Source: Bicyclus anynana
Lineage: Eukaryota > Arthropoda > Insecta > Lepidoptera > Nymphalidae
Length of the DNA: 64,000 nt
Assembly (NCBI RefSeq): GCF_947172395.1
Contig: NC_069094.1
Coordinates: 8,546,292 to 8,610,291 of the forward strand
Reading direction: 5' to 3'
Position 1 is the stretch's first letter, and each line of letters opens with the position of its first letter. The translations under genes and the position numbers were made by a program. Below, piece after piece: positions 1-10,686 of this stretch. The notes beneath the pieces are model-generated. The model did not search any database and was not told where the DNA came from. It was given only the letters and a program-made list of their open reading frames with translations.

Positions 1-20
1 ATTTTGACTTTTTGACTTTT

Positions 21-481
21 ATTGATTGATGATGAAACACGGCTAAAACTTACTTGATACTACGTCGGAGTATGCCCGACTAGTTTCTAACCCATACGGG
101 GCCCTTAGTCATGAGCTGGTTCTTGCAACGCGCCTCGATCGAAACTTCGACACGGCGCTAGCGGACATTCGCAGTACGCGTCGGGAGAGGGGCTGAGGGG
201 GGGGGGGGGGGGAGTGAAGGTTCCGTTACATTCTCCGACCGTTCATGAATGTCATCTTAATTGGATCTGGCTTCTTATAAGCAAACCGAACTAACACTAT
301 CTTGTTCCAAGTTTGTTATTTGCGACATAGAAAGAAATAGCGGTTTTCAACAAGCTGTCGACAGTCATCCATGATCACGATTAAAACCAGCTCATGACTA
401 AGGGCTCCGTATGGTTCAAAACTAGTCAGGCATCCTCCGACGTTGTACCACGTGAGTTTTAGCCTTGTTTCATAACCAATT
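21..481. mobile_element. Fold-back/TIR element with ~100-bp inverted arms
   Basis: The left arm (about 21-124) and right arm (about 383-481) are reverse complements with scattered mismatches. Both carry GAAACACGGCTAAAAC at the outer end and GGGCCCTTAGTCATGAGC (or its variant) towards the middle. The 258-bp loop is GC-richer and holds a run of 16 G at 197-212. A shorter relative lies at 13585-13769, whose flanks suggest retroposition, so the mechanism of this family is unclear. Confidence 0.6.
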
Positions 482-490
482 AAGTTTTGT

Positions 491-542
491 AAACAGCTTT
501 TACAGATCATTGGTAAACACCAATGATCTGTAAAAGCTGTTT
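491..542. repeat. Perfect 24-bp hairpin, 4-nt loop
   Basis: Positions 491-514 and 519-542 are exact reverse complements, separated by four bases. It lies just outside the right arm of the fold-back element at 21-481. Function unknown; it could form a cruciform or stem-loop. Confidence 0.85.
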
Positions 543-1043
543 GTTTTACTAAGCGGCTATTCAACGTGCCCGCTTCACCGTAAAATTATGAAATGCTTGT
601 GACAAATTGTCAGTTATTTAAAACAATCTAACGCAGCCGTCACCCCAAATTGGCACTCGTTATCCTAAACATGAATTTTTTCCGGCAATATCAAAATCTT
701 TTTTTTTATCCCGCGAGATGACGCCACATTATCGCAATATCCCGTCTCTGCTGAATGTCCCGCGCGCCGGGAATATCAAGGAGATAATATATTCCTATAA
801 TAGGTTGCCTTTTCTCCCAGTATCTCAATTTTCATTTTTACTCGCTGGAACACCCGGTGTGATTTATAGTCAGGGTACAAATAGTGTACGAATCCTTTGA
901 TAAATGTACTTTTTGAATTTCGTTATTACAAGCTTTTATTTAACCCTGTTATAGTCGATGCGCTATTGACTGGTCGTCAAGCTATAAATCTCAATAGATA
1001 GATTAAAATAAGGAAAAGATTGATGACTCACTTGATAACTCGA
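543..1043. other. Unassigned
   Basis: No gene or repeat recognised. Positions 700-780 are somewhat GC-richer. A 60-codon frame at 718-900 has no recognisable content. Confidence 0.5.
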
Positions 1044-1304
1044 CTCATCATCATCATCATATCAGCCGATGGACGTCCACTGCAGGACATAGGCCTTTTG
1101 TAGGGACTTCCAAACATGACGATCCTGAGCCGCCTTTATCCAGCGAATCCCTGCGGCTCGCTTGATGTCGTCAGTCCACCTAGTGGGGGGTCGACCAACA
1201 CTGAGGATATCAAGCGATTCGCAGGTATTCGCTGGATGCAGATGGCTCAGTATCGTGATGTTTGGAAGTCCCTACAAAAAATGAAAATGAAAAAAAAATG
1301 ATGA
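1044..1304. mobile_element. RTE LINE 3' end in head-to-head inverted arrangement
   Basis: Positions 1044-1201 are the minus-strand 3' end of the RTE-like LINE, starting with its CAT-repeat tail. Positions 1203-1284 are a plus-strand piece of the same 3' region. The two halves face each other, so TAGGGACTTCCAAACATGA on the left matches the reverse of the right-hand part. This resembles the 5' inversion produced by twin priming in LINEs. The right arm lacks the true 3' terminus and ends in an A-rich stretch. Confidence 0.7.
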
Positions 1305-1885
1305 ATAACCAGTCTAAACGTCTATACTATAGCGTATTACAATATAATCGAGACTTAAAAAGAGGATCTTTCGAATCTTGCCAATGTGAACTTGAATTAT
1401 AGGAAAACAGATAGCCTTATTTAACAAAGGATTAAAATCAACATAATATTTTCTCGCTCCTAAACTAACCTGAACACCACCTGGTTACCGGTATCGTATA
1501 GTATTTCATTTGTCTGTAATAAAAAGTAAACCATTTAAACCTAAATTTATTGCCAGAGTATCAGCTAATTTGTCTCTATATTTTATTGAGGGATGAACAC
1601 GTTTTACTGGATAGTATATTCAGTTCCATTTGATTTCCACATCGCTTAATACACCTATCGATAGGCAAAAGGTTCAATAAACAATTTCATAATACTTCAT
1701 GTGCCTTAAAATTTAATTATTACTGTACTTTTATTTATATAATCAGAATAATTGAATTTGAGAAAAGAACTGCTAGGTGTGGGGTTCATAGGTCATTGAA
1801 CCTATAACCCCCACACCTACGAGTACGTCTCATGTTGATGGACGAGGGCGGTACTTTGTAGTGTTCAACAAATTATTGGATTCAA
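1305..1885. other. Unassigned AT-rich; imperfect hairpin at 1774-1819
   Basis: No coding signal. At 1774-1793 and 1800-1819 there are 20-bp arms (18 of 20 paired) containing TAGGTGTGGGG and its complement. Confidence 0.5.
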
Positions 1886-2093
1886 TCATCATCATTGACA
1901 ACCCATATTCGGCTCACTGTTGAACACGAGTCTCCTCTTAGAATGAAAAGGGTTAGGCCTTAGCGGCCACACTGGCCAAATGCGGAATGGCAGACTTCAC
2001 ATACATGAAAATTCTTTGTTAAGCCGGATTACTCGCGATGTTTTTCCTTCACCGTTTCGGAAACGTGATATGTAATTTCTTAAAATGCATATA
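1886..2093 (-). mobile_element. SINE-B copy, head-truncated
   Basis: Begins with a CAT-repeat tail, then CCATATTCGGCTCACTG, the reverse of the SINE-B 3' end, and runs to AATTTCTTAAAATGCAT. The tRNA-like head is missing and the copy is diverged. Confidence 0.75.
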
Positions 2094-2550
2094 ACTCTTT
2101 TTTCATGATTTTTTTATTTTCGGTTCTGGTTTCGGGTTTAACTAAAATTTTCAAAATATCACCTATGTACAGAATTTAACCTGTTACAGTTTTATTATAA
2201 GTATAGATAGATTAAAAGGATATTTAGTAATTAAAAGGGTAAATACAATAAATGAATAAAGAATAGAACGTCTTAAGTACCTACTGCTCGGTCAAATTGA
2301 TACTATGTCTTAAATTAGTTAAATGGAGCAATGCAGTTAAATGTGTTTTCTACGGTAAGGCTAGAAGGACACATTTTCCTCCTAGCGTTTAGCAAGCCGT
2401 AGAGAAAAGCCGTATATAAAATAAACACACAGCGTTAGTATCAACTGTAGTTTACTTTGGAAATTGTCTGGGAAAATAAAACTTACTTTGCTATTTGTCG
2501 TATGAGTTGTATTAAATTGGTTTGGTACAGTCGTCATTAGAAGCGTTTTA
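2094..2550. other. Unassigned AT-rich
   Basis: Nothing recognised beyond short imperfect inverted stretches near 2345-2405. Confidence 0.5.
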
Positions 2551-2722
2551 TTTTTTTGACCTTTGTAGGGCCCAGGCCTTCTCTTCTAAGAAAGAGCGAA
2601 AATTGGAGCTTACACCCACAACGCTGTTCCAATGCGAATAATCTTTCAAAAGTGCTTGTAAACTAAGCCTAATAATAATTTTGAAATTTTTGAAAAATAA
2701 ATGAATTTTGACTTTTGACTTG
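2551..2722 (+). mobile_element. LINE 3' UTR fragment (Jockey/CR1-like)
   Basis: Carries AAGTGCTTGTAAACTAAGCC followed by AAATAAATGAATTTTGACTT. This is the 3' end also seen at 20553, 32153 and 53717 (minus) and at 35222 (plus). In the 32153 copy the same end follows a recognisable RT C-terminal ORF, which links the family to a LINE. Confidence 0.7.
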
Positions 2723-2796
2723 ACTTAACGACGATAATAATATGTTAATGATAAAGACCGGAACCGGTAGTTTGATGTGATTTCCAAGCCACAGAG

Positions 2797-3115
2797 ATTT
2801 TTTTTTTATTCTCAGGTTAGCCCTTGACAATCTCACCTGATGGTAAATGATGATGCAATCTAAGATGGAAGCGGGCTAACTTGTTAGGAGTAGGATGAAA
2901 TTCACACACCTTTTGGTTTCTACACGACATCGTACCGGTACGGTAAATCGCTTGACGGTACGTCTATGTCGGTAGGGTGGTAACTAGCCACGGCCAAACC
3001 CTCCCACCAGCCAGACCTGACCAATTAAAAAACCTCAATCGGCCCAGCCGGGGATCGAACCCAGGACTTCCGTCTCGTAAATACACCGCGCATACCACTG
3101 CGCCACGGAAACGTC
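2797..3115 (-). mobile_element. SINE-A, near full length
   Basis: On the minus strand it has a tRNA-like head (CGCAGTGGTATGCGCGGTG, then a B-box-like GGTTCGATCCCCGG), a body containing CGATTTACCGTACC, and an A-rich tail (T-run at 2800-2809). tRNA-derived, RNA polymerase III-type SINE, not an active tRNA gene. Confidence 0.85.
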
Positions 3116-3159
3116 AAGAGGTGTAGGTAATAACTTTTCAATGCCGGGCAGAGAATTTA

Positions 3160-3347
3160 CTGCTGGAATGGCGACCCCGCACTAGAAAGCACAATGCTGG
3201 TTTTCCTCCAGGTGGACTGACGATATCAAGCGAGTCGCAGGGATTCGCTGGATGCAGGCTCATGATCGAGATGTTTGGAAGTCTCTACAAAAGGCCTATG
3301 TCCTGTAGTTGACGTCCATCGGCTGATATGATGATGATGATGATGAT
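3160..3347 (+). mobile_element. RTE LINE 3' end, 5'-truncated
   Basis: Begins in the codons for LEWRPR and continues through WTDDI-like codons to GACGTCCATCGGCTGAT and a TGA-repeat tail at 3328-3347. Frame-damaged and non-coding now. Confidence 0.8.
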
Positions 3348-3703
3348 AAAATTTGAACCAGTTTAGAAAATTTTAAACTTTGAATCGAAACTACAATCTG
3401 GCGGTTTTATGTACGCCATTTAAAACTGTGCCACATACATAGTTCGTCAAAAATATAGGGTACATCAATATTTTTTTCATTCATACTTCATGGTATTTTT
3501 CATCTTAGCAGAAGTATAAACTAGTAGAAAGCTTTTCAGTACCTTAGCGCAGTGCAATATCTTAAAAGGGGATAGTCCATTTCGGCTGAGTATGCGAACT
3601 AGTCACAACTGCGTCCAAACTCGGTATCAGTGTCACTATAGAATATCGATTAAACTCAACAACCCGCAGCTTATGGAAAAAAACTTTTTTGCTTAACAAT
3701 CAC
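3348..3703. other. Unassigned
   Basis: No gene or repeat family recognised. Confidence 0.5.
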
Positions 3704-4083
3704 ACTTTTTTTTTTTCGTTACAAGTTAGCCCTGGACTACAATCTCACCTAATGGTAAGTGATGATGCAATCTGAGTGAAGATTACCGGCCGAAGCCTCC
3801 CACCAACCAGACCTGCGTTACAACTTGAATAAATCCCTACAAGTGACCGTGACAGAGAACGATCCAAGATGACGTCATTTCGGTGGGAGATCTATGTTAC
3901 ATGATTGCAAAAACGAAAAATCGCTGTCATTTGTTGTAGTGACTGTGATTTCAAAGCATTCACCGAGCTACATAATGACCGCTGGACCAAATTAAGAAAA
4001 GCTCAATCGGGCTAGCCGGAAATCGAACCCAGGACCTGCGTCTTGTAAATCCACCGCGCATACCACTGCGCCACGGAGGCCGT
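3704..4083 (-). mobile_element. SINE-A interrupted by ~169 bp
   Basis: Tail at 3704-3720 and head ending CCACTGCGCCACGGAGG near 4080. Between CCAGACCTG (about 3810) and CTGGACCAAATTAAG (about 3980) there is unrelated sequence, where other copies read straight through CCAGACCTGGACC. The insert has no clear TIRs and a TSD cannot be decided. Confidence 0.75.
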
Positions 4084-4085
4084 CA

Positions 4086-4282
4086 TAGACTAAAATTATA
4101 AAAGGTGAAAGTTTGTGGGCAAGTGTGTATGTTTGTTGTTGAAGTGATTTGACTGAAATTTGCAATGGAAATAGACTTTACTCTGGATTAACACATAAGC
4201 TACTTTTCTTCCCGAAAAAATTCACGGCTCGCGCGAGATTAGTGAAAAACTGAATTTCGACGAAGTCGCCGGCGTCCGCTAA
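4086..4282 (+). mobile_element. Helitron-like H1
   Basis: Runs from an ATTATAAAAGGTGAAAG start to a 3' end with the inverted GCGGACG/CGTCCGC motif (partly decayed) and terminal CTAA. Known Helitrons start TC, end CTRR behind a hairpin and insert between A and T; this family fits that pattern. It abuts the SINE-A head. Confidence 0.65.
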
Positions 4283-4596
4283 TATTTGACATACCATACT
4301 TTTACATTATGCGTCAAATTATTTCTCAGGATATTCCGTAGAAAATGATTTAAAAAAAAAATAGGTTTTACACTCGAATTTTTGAGAGTCTTCAAGATGT
4401 GCGCCACGACATTTATCTCTTGAAAACAGAATAAAATAATGTACAATGGCGCCAAATCGGAATTATGACTCTCTCTGTCATTCCAATGGAACATGCATGA
4501 ACTGACAAACTTGAAAAATTTAAGTTTTGGCTATCACAGACATGAACTTCACGATCTAAAGAGATTTAGATTTTTTAAAATTGATTGAAGATCTTT
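4283..4596. other. Unassigned
   Basis: A 71-codon minus frame at 4279-4494 has no recognisable content. Nothing else seen. Confidence 0.5.
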
Positions 4597-4893
4597 TTAC
4601 TCAATTACAGGTAGCCTTAGGCTGCAAGCTCACCTGATGTTAGGTGAAAATAGTCTTAGTTGGAAGCGTACTGACTTGGAAAAGGTACAAGTTAATTCTA
4701 CCCGTATCTGTGATGATTTCTACGGGGCATTGTACCAGAATGCTAAATCGCTTGGCAGTACTTTTTTACCGGTAGGGTGATAACTAACAATGACCGATGC
4801 CAGACGAGACCTGATACCATTTAGAAAATATAAAATCCTAAGGATCCAACCCAGACCTCTGTCGAGAACAACACTACCAACTGCGCCAGAAAA
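4597..4893 (-). mobile_element. SINE-A variant subfamily
   Basis: Shares the SINE-A body (GCTAAATCGCTTGGCAGTAC on the plus strand) but has a different head region, reading AAATCCTAAGGATCCAACCC and CTACCAACTGCGCCA. The copy at 60425 shares these differences, which defines a subfamily. Confidence 0.7.
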
Positions 4894-5415
4894 GTCATCA
4901 AATGATTACAGTTATCACAATGTACACATTTTTGCATAAATTAAAAGAATAATAATGTGTACCTAAGATGTAAGCTATGAACGGACTAGCTTTGATCTTT
5001 CGTGCCCTCTGAACAAATTTTAGAAAACACAATAGGTACCTCCTTCCGTAAATCCTATTAGACATGCAAAAAGTATACTGAATATAAAGGAGCAAAAGCA
5101 GCGGTACACGGACCTCATTTCATTTATTCAGAAACCCACCAAATGAAAGTGAATTTTATATGTAGGTACCTACGAGTATATTATTTGGAGAGAAGCGGCC
5201 AAATTGTAAATGAATTAGAAAGCTGATAATATGTATGCTATCTAATATGCTTTTAAATTAGATTTTACATGAAATTCGTATTCTGTTTCATTCATTCACA
5301 TTTTCATATTTACATTGCACTAATATGATACGTATTTACTATTTCTCATGCTATTACATTTGAAATGTAAAAAGAGCTTATATATTTTTATAAGTGTGAA
5401 TAATATATGTACCTA
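4894..5415. other. Unassigned AT-rich
   Basis: No gene or repeat recognised. A 65-codon minus frame here is unsupported. Confidence 0.5.
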
Positions 5416-5630
5416 CTAGCGGACGCCCGCGACTTAGTCCGCGTGGAATTCAGTTTTTCACAAATCCCGTGGGAACTATGCATTTTTCTGGGATGAAAAG
5501 TAGCCTATGTGTTAATCCAGAGTAAATGTATTTCCATTCCAAATTTCAGCCAAATCGCTTCTGTAGCTCAGCGTAAAAGAGTAACAAACATACTTACACA
5601 CAAACTTTCGCCTTTATAATATTAGTGTGA
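5416..5630 (-). mobile_element. Helitron-like H1, complete
   Basis: On the minus strand it starts TCACACTAATATTATAAAGG and ends GGGCGTCCGCTAG, flanked by A (5415) and T (5631). The 3' hairpin GCGGAC...GTCCGC is intact. Confidence 0.75.
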
Positions 5631-6017
5631 TATATCATACTTTAGTTATTTTAAACTTATTTACCTTACTAATAACTTACTTCCAGCTTTTAAATTTATT
5701 AATTTAATCCACATAATTATTATTATTACACATATATTCTAAGAGGAAAAGCTAATTAAAAGCTCGTAAAAACAATAAAAGAAAATATATGTGAATGTCA
5801 AGATACTTTTAAAGATAATGGTATAAACTAACTGGGTCTTGATTATTATTCGGAATTCAACTTACCTGCACAAGAACCACATACCATCCTTTAACCCCTT
5901 AAGTATTATATTTATACCAAAATGTGCAATTCAACGCTTAGTTCCAACTTGAGAATTTAAGCTCAAAATTACACTTAACATTCACTCTTATTTCTTTTAA
6001 CCTCTAATATTAGTAGT
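5631..6017. other. Unassigned AT-rich
   Basis: No gene or repeat recognised. Confidence 0.5.
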
Positions 6018-6222
6018 AGTTAAGCCACCGGTAGTGGTTAATCGCTTGTTGGTACGTAAAAAAAAAATTTAGCGTTCTGGTACACTGTCGTTTAGAAACC
6101 GAAAGGGGTGTGGATTTTCATTCAACTCCTAACAAGCTAGTCATTGGTTCGCTTCCATCCTACATTGCATCATAACTAACTATTAGGTGGGACTGTAGTC
6201 AAGATCTAATTTATAAAGAACA
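6018..6222 (+). mobile_element. SINE-A, head lost, with a small internal inversion
   Basis: Positions 6070-6215 match the SINE-A 3' half (TTTAGCGTTCTGGTAC to GACTGTAGTCAAG). At 6041-6058 the upstream piece reads AATCGCTTGTTGGTACGT, the reverse of the normal ACGTACCGCCAAGCGATT, suggesting a local inversion. Confidence 0.65.
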
Positions 6223-7566
6223 TGAAAAAGCTACAGATACAGTCAGATGCCATGTTTATGACGTATCGGTAATCAACTGTGAGTGTCGCTACACGCTGTT
6301 CATACATAACAAAACATGTTCGTACATAGCAAGACAAGACGCGTGATGCGACTGCCGCCACCCCCTACGTTGCCACTTATATCTAAAACCTTTCTATTGC
6401 GCACTAACAATGCAATATTAACCGCACCGGACGATAACTCACTCACTCACTATATTCACTGACTCACTACTTAACTTCTACGTCTCTATCACTATTTCAC
6501 TATGCTTAACAAATGGAAGACGACTATCCATTTCAAAGACGCGATAACAACTCAACTGCTCAACTAGCAGGCTACAATGGAGGCAGGATGCCCCACTCTG
6601 TTAAGCGTATGCGCTACGCGCTATTTTTGCGGCTACCGACGCGATGCTATGTCGCGTGAATAACCTTTTACAGTCTTATTTATTTAGACTGTAAGTAACT
6701 AAATACCAATTACATGAAAACCTTATTCTAATATTATCACATTAATTAACGTAGATTTTGCTAACCGATCAAATAACTCACTTGCCGACATATAGCATAG
6801 TCTAGAATAGCACAAAGCTTCTTTTATCCCAATGTTATTATTATTTCTTGAATAAAAAATATTCTCACAGGAACGGTATAAACGTGGATTAAACCAAGAG
6901 ACATACATAGCAAGTTATATTTAAAACTGAACTGAAATCCATTACTTCATAAATCAAGAAAAGTCTATCGACATTGCGACATTCAACCGTCAGCCGAGCC
7001 CGTATTTTATGGCAAAATACCGTAATAAACGCCACAGTATGGTGACGGAAGTGACATTTATTCTAATACACTGAAAGACGTACTCAAACGAAGGCTTTTT
7101 GTTGTTTCATTAAGGCTTCGCATATTCATTTAGACAGTCAAGTAATAATAAATAATTTAACCTATTAGGGCGAAGATGGTCAATTGTCCATTGTCAGTCA
7201 ATCGGTCCATAGCAATGTTATGACATGCTTTAGTAAGGCGAAGGCAAACTTACCATAACTTTTGATGAGTCCAGGGGAAAATTCGACATAAAATGCACAT
7301 AAAACACTCTTGCTCAACCTCCAATTCAATTGTACAATTTTCCAATGGCACTACGACCAACGAAATAATCTCATGTAGAGAAATAGACAAAATTCCACCA
7401 ACAGCGGCGCAACCTCGAACACTGCTATCTCTTTCATTGCATTGGTACAAAAGAGATGAGACTGGGACAACTCCGACGCTATTAGACAAAATTTTGTCTG
7501 TATTTCTCATATTAAATAGAATGCATTCTACTCTTACTTTACGCAACAAAACTCTAAAGCAGCAAA
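6223..7566. other. Unassigned; antiparallel open frames near 7250-7560
   Basis: Frames of 99 codons (minus, 7250-7549) and 117 codons (plus, 7293-7646) overlap on opposite strands and match no family I recognise. The plus frame runs into the Helitron at 7567, so it is not a real gene end. I suspect an unclassified repeat. The rest is plain AT-rich DNA with a GC-richer patch near 6350-6370. Confidence 0.4.
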
Positions 7567-7756
7567 TCTATACTAATATTAAAAAGCTGAAGAGTTTGTT
7601 TGTTCGTTTGGTTGGGCTAATCTCAGGAACTACTGATCCCATTTGAAATATTCTTTCAGTGTTAGATAGCTCATTTATAGAAGGTTATAGGCTATATATT
7701 ATACCCGTATTCCTACGGGAACGGGAACCACGCGGGTGAAACCCCGCGGCGTCTAA
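7567..7756 (+). mobile_element. Helitron-like H2
   Basis: Starts TCTATACTAATATTAAAAAG behind an A and ends CGCGGCGTCTAA (CTRR type). The internal CCTACGGGAACGGGAACCAC is typical of the family. Confidence 0.75.
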
Positions 7757-8211
7757 TAGTCAATAAATAAAATGATAGCTACATGTAGTTCCTACGATTT
7801 TCCCAGCAAACTCCCACACGTAGGTATTTATAGGAATCTAGTCAGCATAAAAAATATATAAACAATTAAACTGCTGATGCTGTTGTGATGAAGCTGATGT
7901 TAAATTAATATAATTAATGAATACCACACAGCTCAATTTGGAAAATAATGAATCTGGCAGTCCAGTTAATTTGATTGCACTGGCCTGTGAAATAATAGGG
8001 TTTGCATTTTTATATTACTGAAAAATTGTTCGCTTCTATTTATATAAGTTATTTATTTGTATTCTTACAAATAAGGTACTTCATTTATATTTCCTTATTT
8101 AGCAATCTATATAACAAAATATCATAAAATTTAAATAACCAAAAGACAGATTAGTTTTTTAATATTGCAACATTTTTAAATAAATATACGATCGTACATT
8201 AAATGCATTGC
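7757..8211. other. Unassigned AT-rich
   Basis: Nothing recognised. Confidence 0.5.
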
Positions 8212-8290
8212 TCCACATGGTGCAGTGGTTAGCAAATAATAAGGTCCAGGTCCTGGGTTGAGTTATGAAATATTGAATTCCTCTTCTTTT
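8212..8290 (+). mobile_element. SINE-C head fragment
   Basis: GTGCAGTGGTTAGC followed by GGTCCTGGGTTGAG and TATGAAATATTGAA resembles the SINE-C tRNA-like head (see 21532 and 38424). Decayed. Confidence 0.45.
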
Positions 8291-8364
8291 AAATATATTA
8301 ATTGTTTTATTTAGAGTAGCGTCTAAATATGAAATTCGTTAAAGAAAACTGGTCCTGTAATATG

Positions 8365-8672
8365 CAATCATCATTATCAACCCATATTCGGCTCACTGCT
8401 GAGTTTGAGTCTCCTCTCAGAATGGGATGGGTTAGGCCAAATAGGCCAACACGCTGGACCAATGCGGGTCGGCAGACTTCACACACGCAGAGAATTAAAA
8501 AAATTCTCAGGTATGCAGGTTCCCTCGCGATGTTTTTCCTTAACCGTTTGAGTGATATTTATTTTTCTTAAAATGCACGTAACTATAAAGATGGCGGTGC
8601 ATGTCCCGGACCGGATTCGAACTTACACCCTCCAGAATCGAAGGTAGAGGTCATATCCACTGGCTGGGTAAC
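8365..8672 (-). mobile_element. SINE-B, near full length
   Basis: From CCATATTCGGCTCACTGCTG to the reverse-complemented head (CCGGATTCGAACTTACACCC, then ATATCCACTGG). The head end is slightly decayed, followed by an ATGATGATGATG stretch from another source. Confidence 0.8.
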
Positions 8673-9154
8673 TTGGTGTAAGAATGGGCTAATGATGATG
8701 ATGAAATAGAAGTTTGACCTTTGTCATACATGTTTTTTAAGGTACAGCAAAAGGCATAAATATTATTAGGGAGGAATCCAGAATAAAAGTATTTCCGATG
8801 CCGGTGGATGGTAAAATTATGCCATGCATGCGAAACCGCGAGCAAATACTGGTATAATATGTGAGTCATATTGAAAATGCCTTACTAGGTAAAATGTTCT
8901 GAAAGTTTGCTGTGAGATATATTTATTTAAAGTAGTTACTTTAACTGTCACTGACAAAGGTCCGGAATGCAATGAAACAACATGAAACAGCATAATTCTT
9001 ATCTTCGTTTCTTTTCAAACTGGAAGTGACAAAAGGCTATGTTCGTTTCTCTAAACAAAAACGCTCATTGCAGAGATATTTTTTTATAGAAACATACATT
9101 TTTTAGTGTTTTGTTTTTCTCGATGATTTTTTAACATGTCCAAATATATCATTA
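8673..9154. other. Unassigned
   Basis: Nothing recognised. Confidence 0.5.
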
Positions 9155-9368
9155 CTAGCTGACGCCGCGCGGTTTCACCAGCGTGGTTCCCGTTCCCGTA
9201 GAAATACGGGGATAAAATAAATAGCCTATAGCCTTCCTCGATAAATGGGCTATCTAACACTGAAAGAATTTTTCAAATCGGACCAGTAGTTCCTGAGATT
9301 AGCGCGTTCAATCTAACAAACAAACAAACAAACAAACAAACTCTTCAGCTTTATAATATTAGTATAGA
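9155..9368 (-). mobile_element. Helitron-like H2, complete
   Basis: Minus strand starts TCTATACTAATATTATAAAG and ends GCGCGGCGTCAGCTAG, flanked by A (9154) and T (9369). It contains an AAAC microsatellite at about 9317-9341. Confidence 0.8.
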
Positions 9369-10357
9369 TTTATTGAAAAATAATACGATAAGCTAACTTA
9401 CCCTGTGTTTTTCAGATAGCACGGGTACGGTGACAGTTGCCTTATGACGTCCATAATACGTACTATTATCGCGAAATCCGGCCATCTTTCAACAGCGAAA
9501 CGAACTGTTACTCGCACCATGCTATACGAAATGAGCTCTAATAGCTATACAAATCATGCCCACTAATAATGGTATCAAGAACTGCTTTACCGCCTTTATA
9601 AATATTTTGGTTTTTTGACACATGAAAATTGTGCAATCAGAGAAATAATAAATGCATAGATAAAATTGTAGAGTCATTAAATAAAGATAATTATCTCTAA
9701 ATTACATCTAACACAATCATAAACTTACCTGAAAACCTTAAAAAAGAGATGGTTGAAGAAGAACTTCTACCATATCTTCTTAAATCTTTCAGTACTTGGT
9801 CCTTCCACAATCATATTTTACAGTTCTAAAAAGAACAAACTACTTTAAACCTTTATTTATCTTCAGAACGAAATGTGAAGATGTTTTTATTCTAACCTTA
9901 AACTTGGCTATCTCATTAAAATTCCTTCTATTTTGTCTGGAAAAGATAGGATCCTTTTACGAGGAGAGTAGTAAAGTTAATAAAAGCAAAATAACCGTCT
10001 CCGCTCGGGTCTCGAAAGGGTTTAATCAAAGCGCGACTACTCGCCGTCGGAGCGACTCAATACTCCATACAAATACTTCACGACAAACGGTTGGATTTTC
10101 GGTTAAAGTCCCCAACAACATTCATTACTTGAAAATAAAAATATTGATTTGTAATCAATTTAAACTGCCATATAAAAAAAAAATTAATCTTCTAAATTAG
10201 TCTTTCCTCATGTTTATTTACACGATACTATAACACAAACAAACTTTCTTAAAGTTTTGTGTCTGTCTGACTGTTTGACCGGGCTAACATAATAACTAAA
10301 CTAATTTGATAATTTGAATGACACTTTCACTGAATGGATAAAAGACCTTATTGAGTA
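9369..10357. other. Unassigned, with a GC-richer patch near 9995-10090
   Basis: A 134-codon plus frame (9796-10200) starts only at TTG, has low-complexity ends and no recognisable domain, so I do not call it a gene. The patch near 9995-10090 is richer in CG dinucleotides and does not match the repeats here. Confidence 0.45.
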
Positions 10358-10686
10358 CTAGTGGACGCCCGCGACTTTGTCCGCGTGGAATTCAGCTTAT
10401 CACAAATCCCGCGGGAACCATGGATTTTTCCGGGATGAAAAGTAGCCTATGTGTTAATCCAGAGTAAAATCTATTTCCATTCCAAATTTCAGCCTAAGCG
10501 TAAAAGAAGAACAAACATACTTACACACTTACACACAAACTTTCGCCTTTATAATATTTGTTCCAGAGTAAAATCTATTTCTATTCCAAATTTTAACCAA
10601 AGCGCTTCAGTAGCCGCAGCGTAAAAGAGGAACAAATATACTTACACACTTACATACAAACTTTCGCCTTTTTAATATTAGTAGGA
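10358..10686 (-). mobile_element. Helitron-like H1 with internal tandem duplication
   Basis: Begins CTAGTGGACGCCCGCG (reverse of the 3' end) and ends at AATATTAGTAGGA before T. The block from CCAGAGTAAAATCTATTTC to ACAAACTTTCGCCTTT occurs twice in a row (about 10457-10555 and 10563-10670). Confidence 0.75.

Noticed and set aside
197..212. Functional G-quadruplex or regulatory G tract
   Set aside because: A single 16-G homopolymer in a repeat loop; could be replication slippage or a sequencing effect.
7250..7646. Overlapping antiparallel genes
   Set aside because: One frame runs into a Helitron and the other has no recognisable domain; more likely an unclassified repeat.
9796..10200. 134-codon gene
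   Set aside because: Starts at TTG, has low-complexity content and no recognisable motif; not supported.
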